The notes: generated by a model not told the origin, from the sequence alone. DNA of 14,847 nt from CAZAMT01 sp964486145 (GCA_964486145.1 CAZAMT010000073.1:1-14847), one strand, 5' to 3'; counted from the first letter of the stretch, positions 7,544 to 14,779 are shown. Program-made: numbers and translations.

Positions 7544-8293
7544 TTAAAATGCCTCAATAATTCCTATGAAATCGTCTGCTTTTAAGGATGCCCCTCCAAT
7601 TAATCCGCCATCAACATCCGGATTACCGAATAGTTCCTTGGCATTTGACGGCTTACAACTTCCACCGTAAAGTATTGATAATTCATCAGCGAGTGCAGTT
7701 CCGTACTTTTCACCCAGAAATTCCCTGATTTCTTTATGCATCTCCTGTGCCTGATCAGGTGTTGCCGTCTTTCCTGTTCCAATAGCCCATACCGGTTCGT
7801 ATGCGACAATGATTTTCTTCATGTCGTCAGCAGAGAGAGAAAACAACGCTTCCTTAATTTGAGACTTAACAACCTCAAAATGATTGCCTGCTTCACGCTC
7901 CTCAAGCACCTCGCCACAACAAAAAATGGGTGTTAACCCGCTGGCAAGCGCAAGTTCAACTTTTGATTTCAGTATTTCGTTTGTATCACCGTAGTATGAT
8001 CTTCTTTCTGAATGGCCAACAATTACATATTCAGCACCCGTTGACTTTATCATTGCCGGTGAAACCTCTCCGGTATATGCACCACTGTCATGATCGGCAC
8101 AGTTCTGGGCTGATAATCCAACCAATCCGCTTGTTAATACTTTATTTACCTCCGTCAGGTGTATGAAGGGTGGACAAACAATAACAGTAACTCCGTTATC
8201 GGTTACTTTACCGTTAATTTCTTTGGCCAGAGCAACACCTTCATCAAGAGTTTTGTTCATTTTCCAGTTTCCTGCAACAATACTTTTTCTCAT
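7544..8293 (-). CDS. tpiA: Triose-phosphate isomerase
   Basis: TpiA interconverts dihydroxyacetone phosphate and glyceraldehyde 3-phosphate in glycolysis and gluconeogenesis, as a cytoplasmic dimer. The 249-residue TIM barrel is of normal length. Catalytic residues are N9 and K11 in AGNWKMN, H94 in VIVGHSERR and E166 in VAYEPVWAIGTGKTA, which also contains the flexible loop 6. The phosphate-binding stretches LYGGS (208-212) and GLIGGASL (220-227) are present. The gene lies near the BT_3928-like membrane gene, an association I recall from other Bacteroidota, but here a glycoside hydrolase gene separates them. It has a -7 promoter element about 38 bases upstream of its start and a strong terminator downstream, so it probably forms its own transcript. 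Confidence 0.98.
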   Translation of the reverse strand: MRKSIVAGNWKMNKTLDEGVALAKEINGKVTDNGVTVIVCPPFIHLTEVNKVLTSGLVGLSAQNCADHDSGAYTGEVSPAMIKSTGAEYVIVGHSERRSYYGDTNEILKSKVELALASGLTPIFCCGEVLEEREAGNHFEVVKSQIKEALFSLSADDMKKIIVAYEPVWAIGTGKTATPDQAQEMHKEIREFLGEKYGTALADELSILYGGSCKPSNAKELFGNPDVDGGLIGGASLKADDFIGIIEAF

Positions 8294-8330
8294 AATGATG
8301 TTTGAATTTTGTGTGTTAATATTAAGTCCG

Positions 8331-8338
8331 CAAAATTA
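8331..8338 (-). promoter_or_regulatory. -7 promoter element for tpiA
   Basis: Read on the minus strand this is TAATTTTG, a full match to TAnnTTTG. It lies 37 bases before the tpiA ATG, leaving a leader of about 30 bases. The region upstream is very AT-rich, but I see no TTG at the expected -33 distance. Confidence 0.5.
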
Positions 8339-8395
8339 CGAATTAATTCATTTTATATTTAATTATTCCGGTTTTTTAAACCCTGATTCCTCCGC

Positions 8396-8419
8396 TTTAT
8401 GCCATTCATCCGGCATAAA
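8396..8419 (-). other. Hairpin in the GH30-tpiA intergenic region
   Basis: TTTATGCC (8396-8403) and GGCATAAA (8412-8419) form a perfect 8-bp stem with an 8-base loop, about 50 bases after the stop of the glycoside hydrolase gene. No U-run follows directly on the minus strand, so it is a poor intrinsic terminator. It may stabilise the 3' end of the upstream message. Confidence 0.4.
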
Positions 8420-8471
8420 CGAATATTGTCTTTTACATTCCGCCCTCAAGACAACGCTCTGTGCTATAAGA

Positions 8472-9788
8472 TTACTGAAGTACGAAGGAATTAACTGATG
8501 CTGGTTTTAGCTCCAATGTTACGATACCATCTTTGGTTTTGCCAATGTTTTCATTGGTTTCCCATAACTGTTCTCGCGTAGTGCAAACATGATCAATTAT
8601 ACCGGTATCCCATCCTGTAACCCGAATGTTTACAGGCTTTTCATGCCGATTAATAACATACAATACTTTTTTTCCATCCGGGTGAACGCCAGCCAATGGC
8701 AGAATATTTTCGTCAGAGCTTTGCGTATGCACAATTTGTATTCCGTTATTTAAAAATCTTACCTGATGGCGGGTGACATAATAGGATGGGTACTTCTCTT
8801 CCAAATCGGAAGACATAATTGCGTAATTGTTTTGCCATGTCCAATACTGGGATACTTCCACCTGAGCAAATTTCAACATTCGATAGGAAATTACTGCGAA
8901 TCTCATTCCGTAATCCCATGTTTTGTTCATTCCTTTTGTGCGATGCGCCATGGCATCAAACCCTAATTCGCTGCACCAGACGGGTCGTTCCCATGCTTTT
9001 GCCAGGGCCGCGATTCTTTCAAACTCGCTGTCTGGTATGTTTTCCGACCACCAGCTATGAAAACAAAGCGGACCAAAATCATCCCATAAGGCTTTATCAG
9101 CCATTACACGGGTGGCAAACTCAACAGTACCCACAGTTTTGTGTGTATCTGCCCAAAGAAATTTAGTTTTCAATCCTGATTCATTCAATTTTTCGGACAA
9201 CTGTTTAAAGAAAACAATGGTGGCCTCTGGCGAAAATAAAATATTATAACCTCCATCGGATTCATTGAAAGAGAAATAATCAACCTCAACATTGTATTCA
9301 TTTTTTGCTTTGACCAAAAAATTTGTAAGCATTCCAATTACTTCAGGATATGCTTCGGGTTTTATGATTCTTTTGTTGCGAGCTTCCGGGTTTTCTACGA
9401 GTTCATCCGGTACATTCCAGACAGATATGGTAAAATTATTAACCCCGTATTCTACTTTCATCCTTTTGAGTGTTTCTAAAACTTTCAGGACAATCTCCTG
9501 ACTTGCAAACGCATCATCTTTGTACTGCTTATATTCCTTCCCCCGCAGTTTCATTGGAAGAGCAACCCGAACGTGGGTTGGTTGAAATTCTTCCAACGTT
9601 GCCTCACCTATGGCATCCCAAGCGTGATCAGTATAATTGGCCTGGCAGTAATTACCTCCAATGGATTGAATTACCTGCTTTTTGATATCAGGGAAAATTT
9701 GTATCGCTGCATCTTGTGCTTGTGTGCTTTCACCTGATAAACTAAAAATTAATGTGATTGCTAAAATAAGAACACGACATTTTTTCAT
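8472..9788 (-). CDS. Secreted glycoside hydrolase, GH30-like (clan GH-A)
   Basis: The 438-residue product has a signal peptide (hydrophobic residues 5-18, then STQAQ, cleavage near residue 24). The Cys at position 4 is in the basic n-region and is not a lipobox. The mature protein has a TIM-barrel domain to about residue 340, then a beta-sandwich of about 90 residues, the usual GH30 arrangement. IQSIGGNYCQANY (40-52) resembles the GH30 opening strand. E176 in SFNESDGG fits the acid/base after strand 4, and E274 in VWCSELGFDA fits the nucleophile after strand 7. Substrate cannot be read from sequence; GH30 includes beta-glucosidases, beta-1,6-glucanases and xylanases, and another clan GH-A family such as GH39 or GH79 is possible. 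It lies 30 bases after the BT_3928-like gene and is probably cotranscribed with it. There is no nearby SusC/SusD pair. Confidence 0.75.
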   Translation of the reverse strand: MKKCRVLILAITLIFSLSGESTQAQDAAIQIFPDIKKQVIQSIGGNYCQANYTDHAWDAIGEATLEEFQPTHVRVALPMKLRGKEYKQYKDDAFASQEIVLKVLETLKRMKVEYGVNNFTISVWNVPDELVENPEARNKRIIKPEAYPEVIGMLTNFLVKAKNEYNVEVDYFSFNESDGGYNILFSPEATIVFFKQLSEKLNESGLKTKFLWADTHKTVGTVEFATRVMADKALWDDFGPLCFHSWWSENIPDSEFERIAALAKAWERPVWCSELGFDAMAHRTKGMNKTWDYGMRFAVISYRMLKFAQVEVSQYWTWQNNYAIMSSDLEEKYPSYYVTRHQVRFLNNGIQIVHTQSSDENILPLAGVHPDGKKVLYVINRHEKPVNIRVTGWDTGIIDHVCTTREQLWETNENIGKTKDGIVTLELKPASVNSFVLQ

Positions 9789-9818
9789 ATTCTTTCTTTT
9801 TAAGTACCTAATAATAAA

Positions 9819-11051
9819 TTACTTGGATCGAAACATTAGATTTTTAATCCATACGATTGCAAACAGAAATAAAAATATCAACATAAAAACCAATGTTTTG
9901 TCCCGGTTCTCATGTAATTCCGATATCCCAAACGATAGCAGGTTTTCTTCACGTATGGTTTGAGGTTCGGGTAAATCATTGTAATGCCATTTACCGGTAA
10001 TGGTTGCATCATTCAACATGAGCAATCCGGGATTGCTCCGCACGATCGTTTTCAAAGTTATTTCATCGGCAGTATATACCTCAAAGGCCAAAGGTATTTC
10101 CGATTTTACTTTGTTTATTTCTTCAACTGTTGAGGAAGTAAGACAATATACCGGAATATTTCTTTGATCTGCTGCCAGCGCTATTTCATTCAAGTCAGCA
10201 AATGCCTTGCGGTTGGCTTTGGCCATATCATATGCTACAATTAAAAAGGAATTACCCTGATATTGCAAAAACTCATCAGTTATTTCAAATCCCTCCTGGG
10301 TTGTAATGGAAAAGTCGTGAATAGGCGGTTCATAACCTTTTTTGATCAGTACGGATTTTGTTTCCAGCCATTTCCATGTTGTATCCTGCCAGGGATAATT
10401 TTCTTCTGTAAATTCCTTTTGCACACCATCCTTTTCATAAACAAGAATGGTTTCATAAACATTGGGTTCTGCATCTTCGGGAATTGCCATTCCTTCCGGA
10501 ATATTCACTCCAACTTTATACGGTCTGAAATCCAACACTGGTAAATGTTGATAGCAGTATACTGAAAAAGCAATGGTTACCAGGAAAAAAGAGGAAGCCA
10601 GCATCCATTCAACAAAAGGTTCATACTGCTTTTTAAAGTTGTTTCGTTGCAAGAAAACAACGAGCGTAAACAACAGTAAGATAATATTTTTCCAAAAAGT
10701 TTGCCAGTTGGTTAATATAACAGCATCTCCAAAACAACCGCAATCGGTAACCGGGTTATTTATTGCCAGAACCAGTGTGATAGGAGTAAATAACCCCATA
10801 AAAATAAGTACCAGCCAGGATGCAAACTGCATGCGCAACCGTGTAAAAAGGCAAAAGCCAATGAGTAGTTCGGCTCCGCTAAGCAAAATAGCAAGAGGAA
10901 ATGCCAGTGGTTCCAAAAAACCCAGGTGAAAGGCTTCAAAATAATCAATAAACTTATAGGTTGATCCTAACGGATCGACTGCCTTTACAAATCCGGAAAA
11001 TAAAAATACAATGCCTACAAACAATCTGCTGAATGCTCTTAATATTCTCAT
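9819..11051 (-). CDS. BT_3928-like membrane protein: DoxX/MauE-type helices plus thioredoxin-like domain
   Basis: The 410-residue protein begins with about five hydrophobic helices (roughly 8-24, 45-70, 77-97, 119-135, 148-167) in a DoxX/MauE-like arrangement, with the motif DCGCFGD at 103-109 in the loop before the fourth helix. A soluble, probably periplasmic region follows. Its second half (about 240-365) looks like a thioredoxin fold, with DFSITTQEGFEITDEF and NPGLLMLND, but has no CxxC pair. A last membrane helix (386-404) anchors the C-terminus. In MauE-like proteins the paired cysteines are linked to disulfide exchange, so a redox or disulfide-relay role is reasonable but unproven. I recall the same architecture near tpiA in Bacteroides. 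The gene starts 9 bases after the tmk stop, which suggests cotranscription. Confidence 0.85.
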   Translation of the reverse strand: MRILRAFSRLFVGIVFLFSGFVKAVDPLGSTYKFIDYFEAFHLGFLEPLAFPLAILLSGAELLIGFCLFTRLRMQFASWLVLIFMGLFTPITLVLAINNPVTDCGCFGDAVILTNWQTFWKNIILLLFTLVVFLQRNNFKKQYEPFVEWMLASSFFLVTIAFSVYCYQHLPVLDFRPYKVGVNIPEGMAIPEDAEPNVYETILVYEKDGVQKEFTEENYPWQDTTWKWLETKSVLIKKGYEPPIHDFSITTQEGFEITDEFLQYQGNSFLIVAYDMAKANRKAFADLNEIALAADQRNIPVYCLTSSTVEEINKVKSEIPLAFEVYTADEITLKTIVRSNPGLLMLNDATITGKWHYNDLPEPQTIREENLLSFGISELHENRDKTLVFMLIFLFLFAIVWIKNLMFRSK

Positions 11052-11060
11052 AGTTCTTTG

Positions 11061-11735
11061 TTAAATTTCTGTTTTGTTTATAATTTTTTCAAAGATTACC
11101 TCTGGTTTTAACATTTCACCGGTTTCATTCATGCAATTGATCAGATGAAAATCAGACTGCGTTTCAACCTGCCATAAATAAACTTTCCTCACATCCTGCT
11201 GAAACTGCAAGCTGGCTTCATGTATATCCTTTCTTCCTTTCAGGTATTCACGATCATCGCCGGTTCGTTCAGATGTTAACTTACGCGCAGTAAAATCAAA
11301 AGGTACATCCAAAAACAACGAAATATCAGGTTTGGGGATGTGATGATAATCAAATTCAAGATGACAAATCCATTTTCTTAAGTCCTCCTTGTTATTCCAT
11401 TCTGTAAATTTAGCACATTGAAAAGCAATGTTTGAATATACGTACCTGTCAACAAGAACAAAATCTCCATTATCCAACCAGGAATTTATTGTTGCTGCGG
11501 CATCCTTGCGATCTCCTGCATACAATAATGCAATTAGATACGGATTAACTTCATTGATCTTGCCAAACTCACCCCGTAAAAACCGCGCGATCATTTCACC
11601 ATAAATTTTCGCATTAGTTCTTGGAAAATGAAGATATTTGAAAGACTTCCCTTTGTTTTCAAGGTATTCCCTGATGAGGTTTATTTGGGTTGATTTACCT
11701 GATCCGTCCAAGCCTTCAATTACAACAAAATTCAT
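11061..11735 (-). CDS. tmk: Thymidylate kinase
   Basis: Tmk phosphorylates dTMP to dTDP with ATP, the step feeding dTTP synthesis. The 224-residue protein is close to the usual length (about 205-225). The P-loop EGLDGSGKST is at 7-16, the DRY motif is at 96-98 in VLVDRYVYS, and FPRT (37-40) and AGDR (73-76) contribute to dTMP binding. The lid region lies around SERTGDDREYL (155-165). It is divergent from folP across 57 bases and is the first gene of the leftward group with the BT_3928-like and GH30 genes. I could not place a good promoter on the minus strand in that short gap. Confidence 0.93.
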   Translation of the reverse strand: MNFVVIEGLDGSGKSTQINLIREYLENKGKSFKYLHFPRTNAKIYGEMIARFLRGEFGKINEVNPYLIALLYAGDRKDAAATINSWLDNGDFVLVDRYVYSNIAFQCAKFTEWNNKEDLRKWICHLEFDYHHIPKPDISLFLDVPFDFTARKLTSERTGDDREYLKGRKDIHEASLQFQQDVRKVYLWQVETQSDFHLINCMNETGEMLKPEVIFEKIINKTEI

Positions 11736-11763
11736 TCTGGTTTATTTATTAAATTAAAGCGTA

Positions 11764-11771
11764 TATCTTTA
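11764..11771 (+). promoter_or_regulatory. Candidate -7 promoter element for folP-cdaA
   Basis: TATCTTTA differs from TAnnTTTG at the last base only. It lies 21 bases before the folP ATG at 11793. About 20 bases upstream is TTTA (11741-11744) in place of the TTG -33 element. Confidence 0.4.
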
Positions 11772-11792
11772 CATTTATTCTGAAAAGATTCA

Positions 11793-12689
11793 ATGTTAAT
11801 GTCGGTTAAAGATACATTTTTTTCAAAAAAACAAACACTCAACTTCAGGGGAAAACTGATGAGCCTCGCAGAACCCAAAATTATGGGAATTGTGAATGTA
11901 ACTCCTGATTCATTTTATGCCGAAAGTCGAAAACCATCTAAACATGAAGCAATTGCACAAGCGGATAAATTACTGAATGAAGGAGCCGACATTCTCGATA
12001 TCGGAGCGTATTCATCACGTCCGGGAGCCGAAGAAATCAATGAAAATGAAGAACTTCAGAGGCTTGAACCTGTTATTGAGCAGATCAGAATAAAACATCC
12101 TGATGCAATTATTTCGGTCGACACATTTCGATCCGGAATTGCAAAAAAAATGTTGAATGAATACGATGTCGACATGATCAATGACATCTCGGCAGGTGTG
12201 CTTGATCCTGAAATGATTCATGTTGTTGCTGAACATCAAGTGCCTTATGTTATGATGCATATGAAAGGTGCCCCGCGAACCATGCAAAAACATGTAAGCT
12301 ATAAAAATGTTGTAAAAGAAGTGATGCTCTATTTTGCAAAAAAGATAGATCAGTGCAAAAAGGTTGGAATTCACGATGTGATCATTGATCCCGGGTTCGG
12401 ATTTGGTAAAAACATCGAACACAATTTTCAGTTATTGAGACAACTAAAAAATTTTGAAATCTTTGAGTTGCCCTTGTTGGTTGGGGTCTCAAGAAAATCA
12501 ATGATTTACAAGACAATAAGCCAATTACCGGAAGAAGCCATTACCGGCACCACCGTTTTACACACCATTGCACTGCAGAAAGGGGCCAGCATGTTGCGAG
12601 TGCATGATGTAAAAGAAGCCAGGGAAACCATACAAATAATGAAAAAGTATAATGAACAAGAACCACAAGGAGGTGATTTCACATGGTAA
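11793..12689 (+). CDS. folP: Dihydropteroate synthase
   Basis: FolP condenses 6-hydroxymethyl-dihydropterin diphosphate with p-aminobenzoate to give dihydropteroate, the sulfonamide-sensitive step of folate synthesis. The 298-residue TIM barrel carries the family motifs in order: MGIVNVTPDSF (31-41), DIGAYSSRPGA (69-79), SVDTF (108-112), MINDISAG (128-135), DPGFGFGKN (199-207), GVSRKS (231-236) and RVHDV (269-273). The second motif reads AYSSRPGA instead of the common GESTRPGA; I believe this is normal in Bacteroidota. ATG codons at 11793 and 11799 are both possible starts. The last 7 bases overlap the start of cdaA (ATGGTAA), and the last codons contain the cdaA ribosome-binding site, so the two are translationally linked. 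Confidence 0.95.
   Translation: MLMSVKDTFFSKKQTLNFRGKLMSLAEPKIMGIVNVTPDSFYAESRKPSKHEAIAQADKLLNEGADILDIGAYSSRPGAEEINENEELQRLEPVIEQIRIKHPDAIISVDTFRSGIAKKMLNEYDVDMINDISAGVLDPEMIHVVAEHQVPYVMMHMKGAPRTMQKHVSYKNVVKEVMLYFAKKIDQCKKVGIHDVIIDPGFGFGKNIEHNFQLLRQLKNFEIFELPLLVGVSRKSMIYKTISQLPEEAITGTTVLHTIALQKGASMLRVHDVKEARETIQIMKKYNEQEPQGGDFTW
12667..12677 (+). promoter_or_regulatory. Near-complete Shine-Dalgarno sequence of cdaA inside folP
   Basis: AAGGAGGTGAT matches the complement of the 16S rRNA 3' end over 11 bases and lies 5 bases before the ATG at 12683, with the AGGAGG core 9 bases away. It is within the last codons of folP (PQGGDF). This strength is unusual for Bacteroidota and selects the cdaA start. 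Confidence 0.8.
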
Positions 12690-13468
12690 CTGCATTTATT
12701 TCCATACGAATTATTGATATAATTGATATCCTCCTGGTTGCATACCTGATGTATCAAATTTATGTATTAATTAAAGGTACCGCAGCGTTTAATATTTTTG
12801 TCGGGATACTTCTTTTTTACTTTCTGTATAAACTTGTCCGGGTTTTCAACATGGAACTCCTGAGCTCTATCCTTGGGCAGGTAATCAGTGTTGGTGTGAT
12901 TGCACTCATGATCGTTTTCCAGCAGGAAATAAGGAGGTTTTTATTATACGTTGGTACCAGGTATTTTTCAAGGGACAGCTTTACGGTTGAAAAGCTCCTG
13001 TCCATCAATGTAAAAAACAAACCTACAGTTAAATATAAATCCATTTATAAAGCATGTGTCCGGATGGCCAATGCAAAAACGGGAGCCTTAATTGTACTTA
13101 CCAGGAGATCAAACCTGAATATATATGCTGAAACTGGTGACTTGCTAAATGCCAATACCACTTCGCGACTGATTGAAAGTATTTTTCTAAAAGACAGCCC
13201 GTTGCATGATGGAGCCATCATTATTGAAGGTGAAAACATCCGTGCTGCGAGGTGTGTTTTACCGGTATCTGAAAATTTCAACCTCCCACCGCATTATGGT
13301 ATGAGACATCGTGCAAGTCTCGGTATGAGCGAAAATACCGATGCCATGGTCATCGTTGTATCAGAAGAAACCGGTAATATTTCCGTGGCGGATGGTGGTA
13401 TCATGATTGAAAACCTGGAACCCAAAGATCTCATGGATATGCTTGAAAAAGAATTTTTGAAAAATTAA
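12683..13468 (+). CDS. cdaA: Diadenylate cyclase CdaA (c-di-AMP synthase)
   Basis: CdaA makes cyclic di-AMP from two ATP. The 261-residue protein has hydrophobic helices at about residues 10-30, 34-52 and 62-80, then a short coiled linker, then the cytoplasmic DAC (DisA_N) domain from about 105. The catalytic motifs are intact: DGA at 176-178 in SPLHDGAII, and RHR at 208-210 in YGMRHRASLGMSE. Length is normal, so the C-terminus appears complete. It overlaps folP by 7 bases and has a very strong ribosome-binding site. No cdaR/ybbR or glmM neighbour is present, unlike in Firmicutes. An N-terminally truncated mscS-type gene begins 7 bases after its stop, in the +1 frame relative to cdaA. c-di-AMP commonly controls potassium and osmolyte balance, which makes that neighbour notable. 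Confidence 0.95.
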   Translation: MVTAFISIRIIDIIDILLVAYLMYQIYVLIKGTAAFNIFVGILLFYFLYKLVRVFNMELLSSILGQVISVGVIALMIVFQQEIRRFLLYVGTRYFSRDSFTVEKLLSINVKNKPTVKYKSIYKACVRMANAKTGALIVLTRRSNLNIYAETGDLLNANTTSRLIESIFLKDSPLHDGAIIIEGENIRAARCVLPVSENFNLPPHYGMRHRASLGMSENTDAMVIVVSEETGNISVADGGIMIENLEPKDLMDMLEKEFLKN

Positions 13469-13475
13469 CTTTCTT

Positions 13476-14066
13476 TTGGCAGGATCGGCTGCTTTGCTTG
13501 TTGGCATAGGCCTGGGATTACAACAGATATTTCAGGATATTTTATCAGGTGTGGCACTGTTGTTTGAAGGCAGTCTGAAAGTTGGTGATGTCGTGGAAAT
13601 TGAAGATGAAATTATCGGAAAAGTAAAAGAAATTGGCCTCAGAACATCCAAAATTGAAACCCGGTCAAACATCATCATGATCATTCCAAACTCCAAATTT
13701 ATAACGGATAATGTCATTAACTGGAGTCACCATGAAAAGAAAACACGTTTTTCAGTATCCGTGGGGGTTGCCTATGGTTCGGATGTAGAACGGGTTCGGG
13801 AATTGTTGTTAAAATGTGCCAGCGACCATGAGGATATTACCAAAAACCCGAAGCCGTTTGTACGTTTTACTGATTTTGGAAATTCGTCTCTTGATTTTGA
13901 ACTTTTCTTCTGGACAATAAATACTTTCTGGGTTGAAAATATCAAAAGTGATTTAAGATTTCAAATCAACAGGGCTTTTATTGAGAACAATGTCCGGATA
14001 CCATTTCCGCAGCGTGACATCCACATTATTGACATGCCCAAAAATAGCAGTAAACAGGAAAGTTAA
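13476..14066 (+). CDS. MscS-type mechanosensitive channel, 5'-truncated (TM1 and TM2 missing)
   Basis: The 196-residue frame begins in the pore helix TM3 (AGSAALLVGIGLGLQQIF, about 2-19), continues with the amphipathic half of TM3 and the beta domain (35-95, with KVGDVVEIED and IIPNSKF), and ends with the alpha/beta vestibule domain (95-185, with PFPQRDIHI). Against E. coli MscS (about 286 residues, from memory) homology starts near residue 96, so TM1 and TM2 are absent. The family-like match extends a few codons upstream of the TTG start (13461-13475, KINFL), reaching into the end of cdaA, where a TGA at 13458-13460 closes the frame. There is no ATG and no Shine-Dalgarno site; TTG at 13476 is the only near-start codon before the helix. 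The remaining 196 codons are undamaged. It is either a recent 5' deletion, a product coupled to cdaA termination, or an assembly error. Its stop overlaps that of plsY. Confidence 0.75.
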   Translation: MAGSAALLVGIGLGLQQIFQDILSGVALLFEGSLKVGDVVEIEDEIIGKVKEIGLRTSKIETRSNIIMIIPNSKFITDNVINWSHHEKKTRFSVSVGVAYGSDVERVRELLLKCASDHEDITKNPKPFVRFTDFGNSSLDFELFFWTINTFWVENIKSDLRFQINRAFIENNVRIPFPQRDIHIIDMPKNSSKQES

Positions 14067-14716
14067 TTACCATCCGGATCTTTATTCTTTTTTCGGCGAT
14101 TTAGTTTTGCTTTTGATTCCTCGTTTCGAATAAGTCTTTCAATATTTTTCTGATGCGTAAGAAACAAAAGGATGGTAATGATCATGGAAAAATAGACCAA
14201 CGAAGTCATGGTAGTATGAAAAATATAGATCATCAGGATTGGATACGATAATCCTGCAACCAGCGAACTTAATGATACATATCTGGTAACGAAGAAAACC
14301 AGCATAAAAATGCCAAAACAAATCAGGGTTGGAACCGGATCAATGGCAAGAATGATACCCAACAATGTAGCGACCCCTTTACCTCCTTTAAACCCAACAT
14401 AAATCGGGAAAATGTGTCCGACTACTGCTGCAATACCTAATATTAGCTGATAATTAATAAATTCGGTGGTATCTGGTACTTGAAATACAAAAATAGCAGC
14501 GAGTTTTACCGCCAGCCATCCTTTAAATCCATCAATTACAAAAACCGGGATTCCGGCTTTCCAGCCAATTGTTCTGACTGTATTGGTAAATCCAGCATTA
14601 CCACTCCCGTAATCACGTACATCAACACCATAGAAATATCTGCCAATCCATACAGAAGAGGGTATGGATCCCAGAAAGTAGGCAAGACCTACTACTAAGA
14701 CCTTTAAAATCAACAT
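14063..14716 (-). CDS. plsY: Acyl-phosphate:glycerol-3-phosphate acyltransferase PlsY
   Basis: PlsY transfers an acyl group from acyl-phosphate (made by PlsX) to glycerol 3-phosphate, the first step of phospholipid synthesis, in the inner membrane. The 217-residue protein has the expected multiple helices and all three conserved motifs: LGSIPSSVWIG (15-25), YGSGNAGFTNTVRTIG (36-51), and GHIFPIYVGFKGGKGVAT (100-117), the last with the phosphate-binding glycines. Residue 43 is Phe where most relatives have Ala in GSGNxGATN. The tail after about 195 is rich in K, R, D and N and is cytoplasmic. The stop codon shares bases with the stop of the opposing mscS-like gene (TTAA at 14063-14066). A promoter matching the Bacteroidota pattern lies about 33 bases upstream. 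Confidence 0.95.
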   Translation of the reverse strand: MLILKVLVVGLAYFLGSIPSSVWIGRYFYGVDVRDYGSGNAGFTNTVRTIGWKAGIPVFVIDGFKGWLAVKLAAIFVFQVPDTTEFINYQLILGIAAVVGHIFPIYVGFKGGKGVATLLGIILAIDPVPTLICFGIFMLVFFVTRYVSLSSLVAGLSYPILMIYIFHTTMTSLVYFSMIITILLFLTHQKNIERLIRNEESKAKLNRRKKNKDPDGN

Positions 14717-14748
14717 TTTCTATTATTTACTTTCAAACAAGAGCGCTG

Positions 14749-14779
14749 CAAAGTACGCCATAATTTTGTTTTCCTGCAA
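14749..14779 (-). promoter_or_regulatory. Promoter of plsY
   Basis: On the minus strand TTG (14779-14777) is followed after 21 bases by TACTTTG (14755-14749), close to the Bacteroidota pattern TTG-N19/21-TAnnTTTG but one base shorter in the -7 element. Transcription would begin about 25 bases before the plsY ATG. The remaining bases to 14847 hold no clear gene; an 18-codon frame on the minus strand ending at 14790 could be the tail of an upstream gene. Confidence 0.45.

Noticed and set aside
8163..8498. 111-codon plus-strand frame spanning the tpiA start and the intergenic region
   Set aside because: It overlaps tpiA and its promoter in antisense, and the sequence looks like translated non-coding DNA.
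9765..9788. Lipoprotein signal in the GH30-like protein because of Cys4
   Set aside because: The cysteine precedes the hydrophobic core, so it cannot be a lipobox; the protein has an ordinary signal peptide.
10573..10929. 118-codon open frame on the plus strand
   Set aside because: It is antisense to the BT_3928-like membrane protein gene and has no recognisable domain or ribosome-binding site.
11995..12030. Sulfonamide-resistance change in FolP (AYSSRPGA instead of GESTRPGA)
   Set aside because: I believe this form is usual in Bacteroidota, so it is more likely lineage-typical than acquired resistance.
12015..12422. 135-codon open frame on the minus strand
   Set aside because: It lies wholly antisense to folP, whose motifs are intact. 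Its product is rich in H, F and I with no family resemblance, as expected for a shadow frame.
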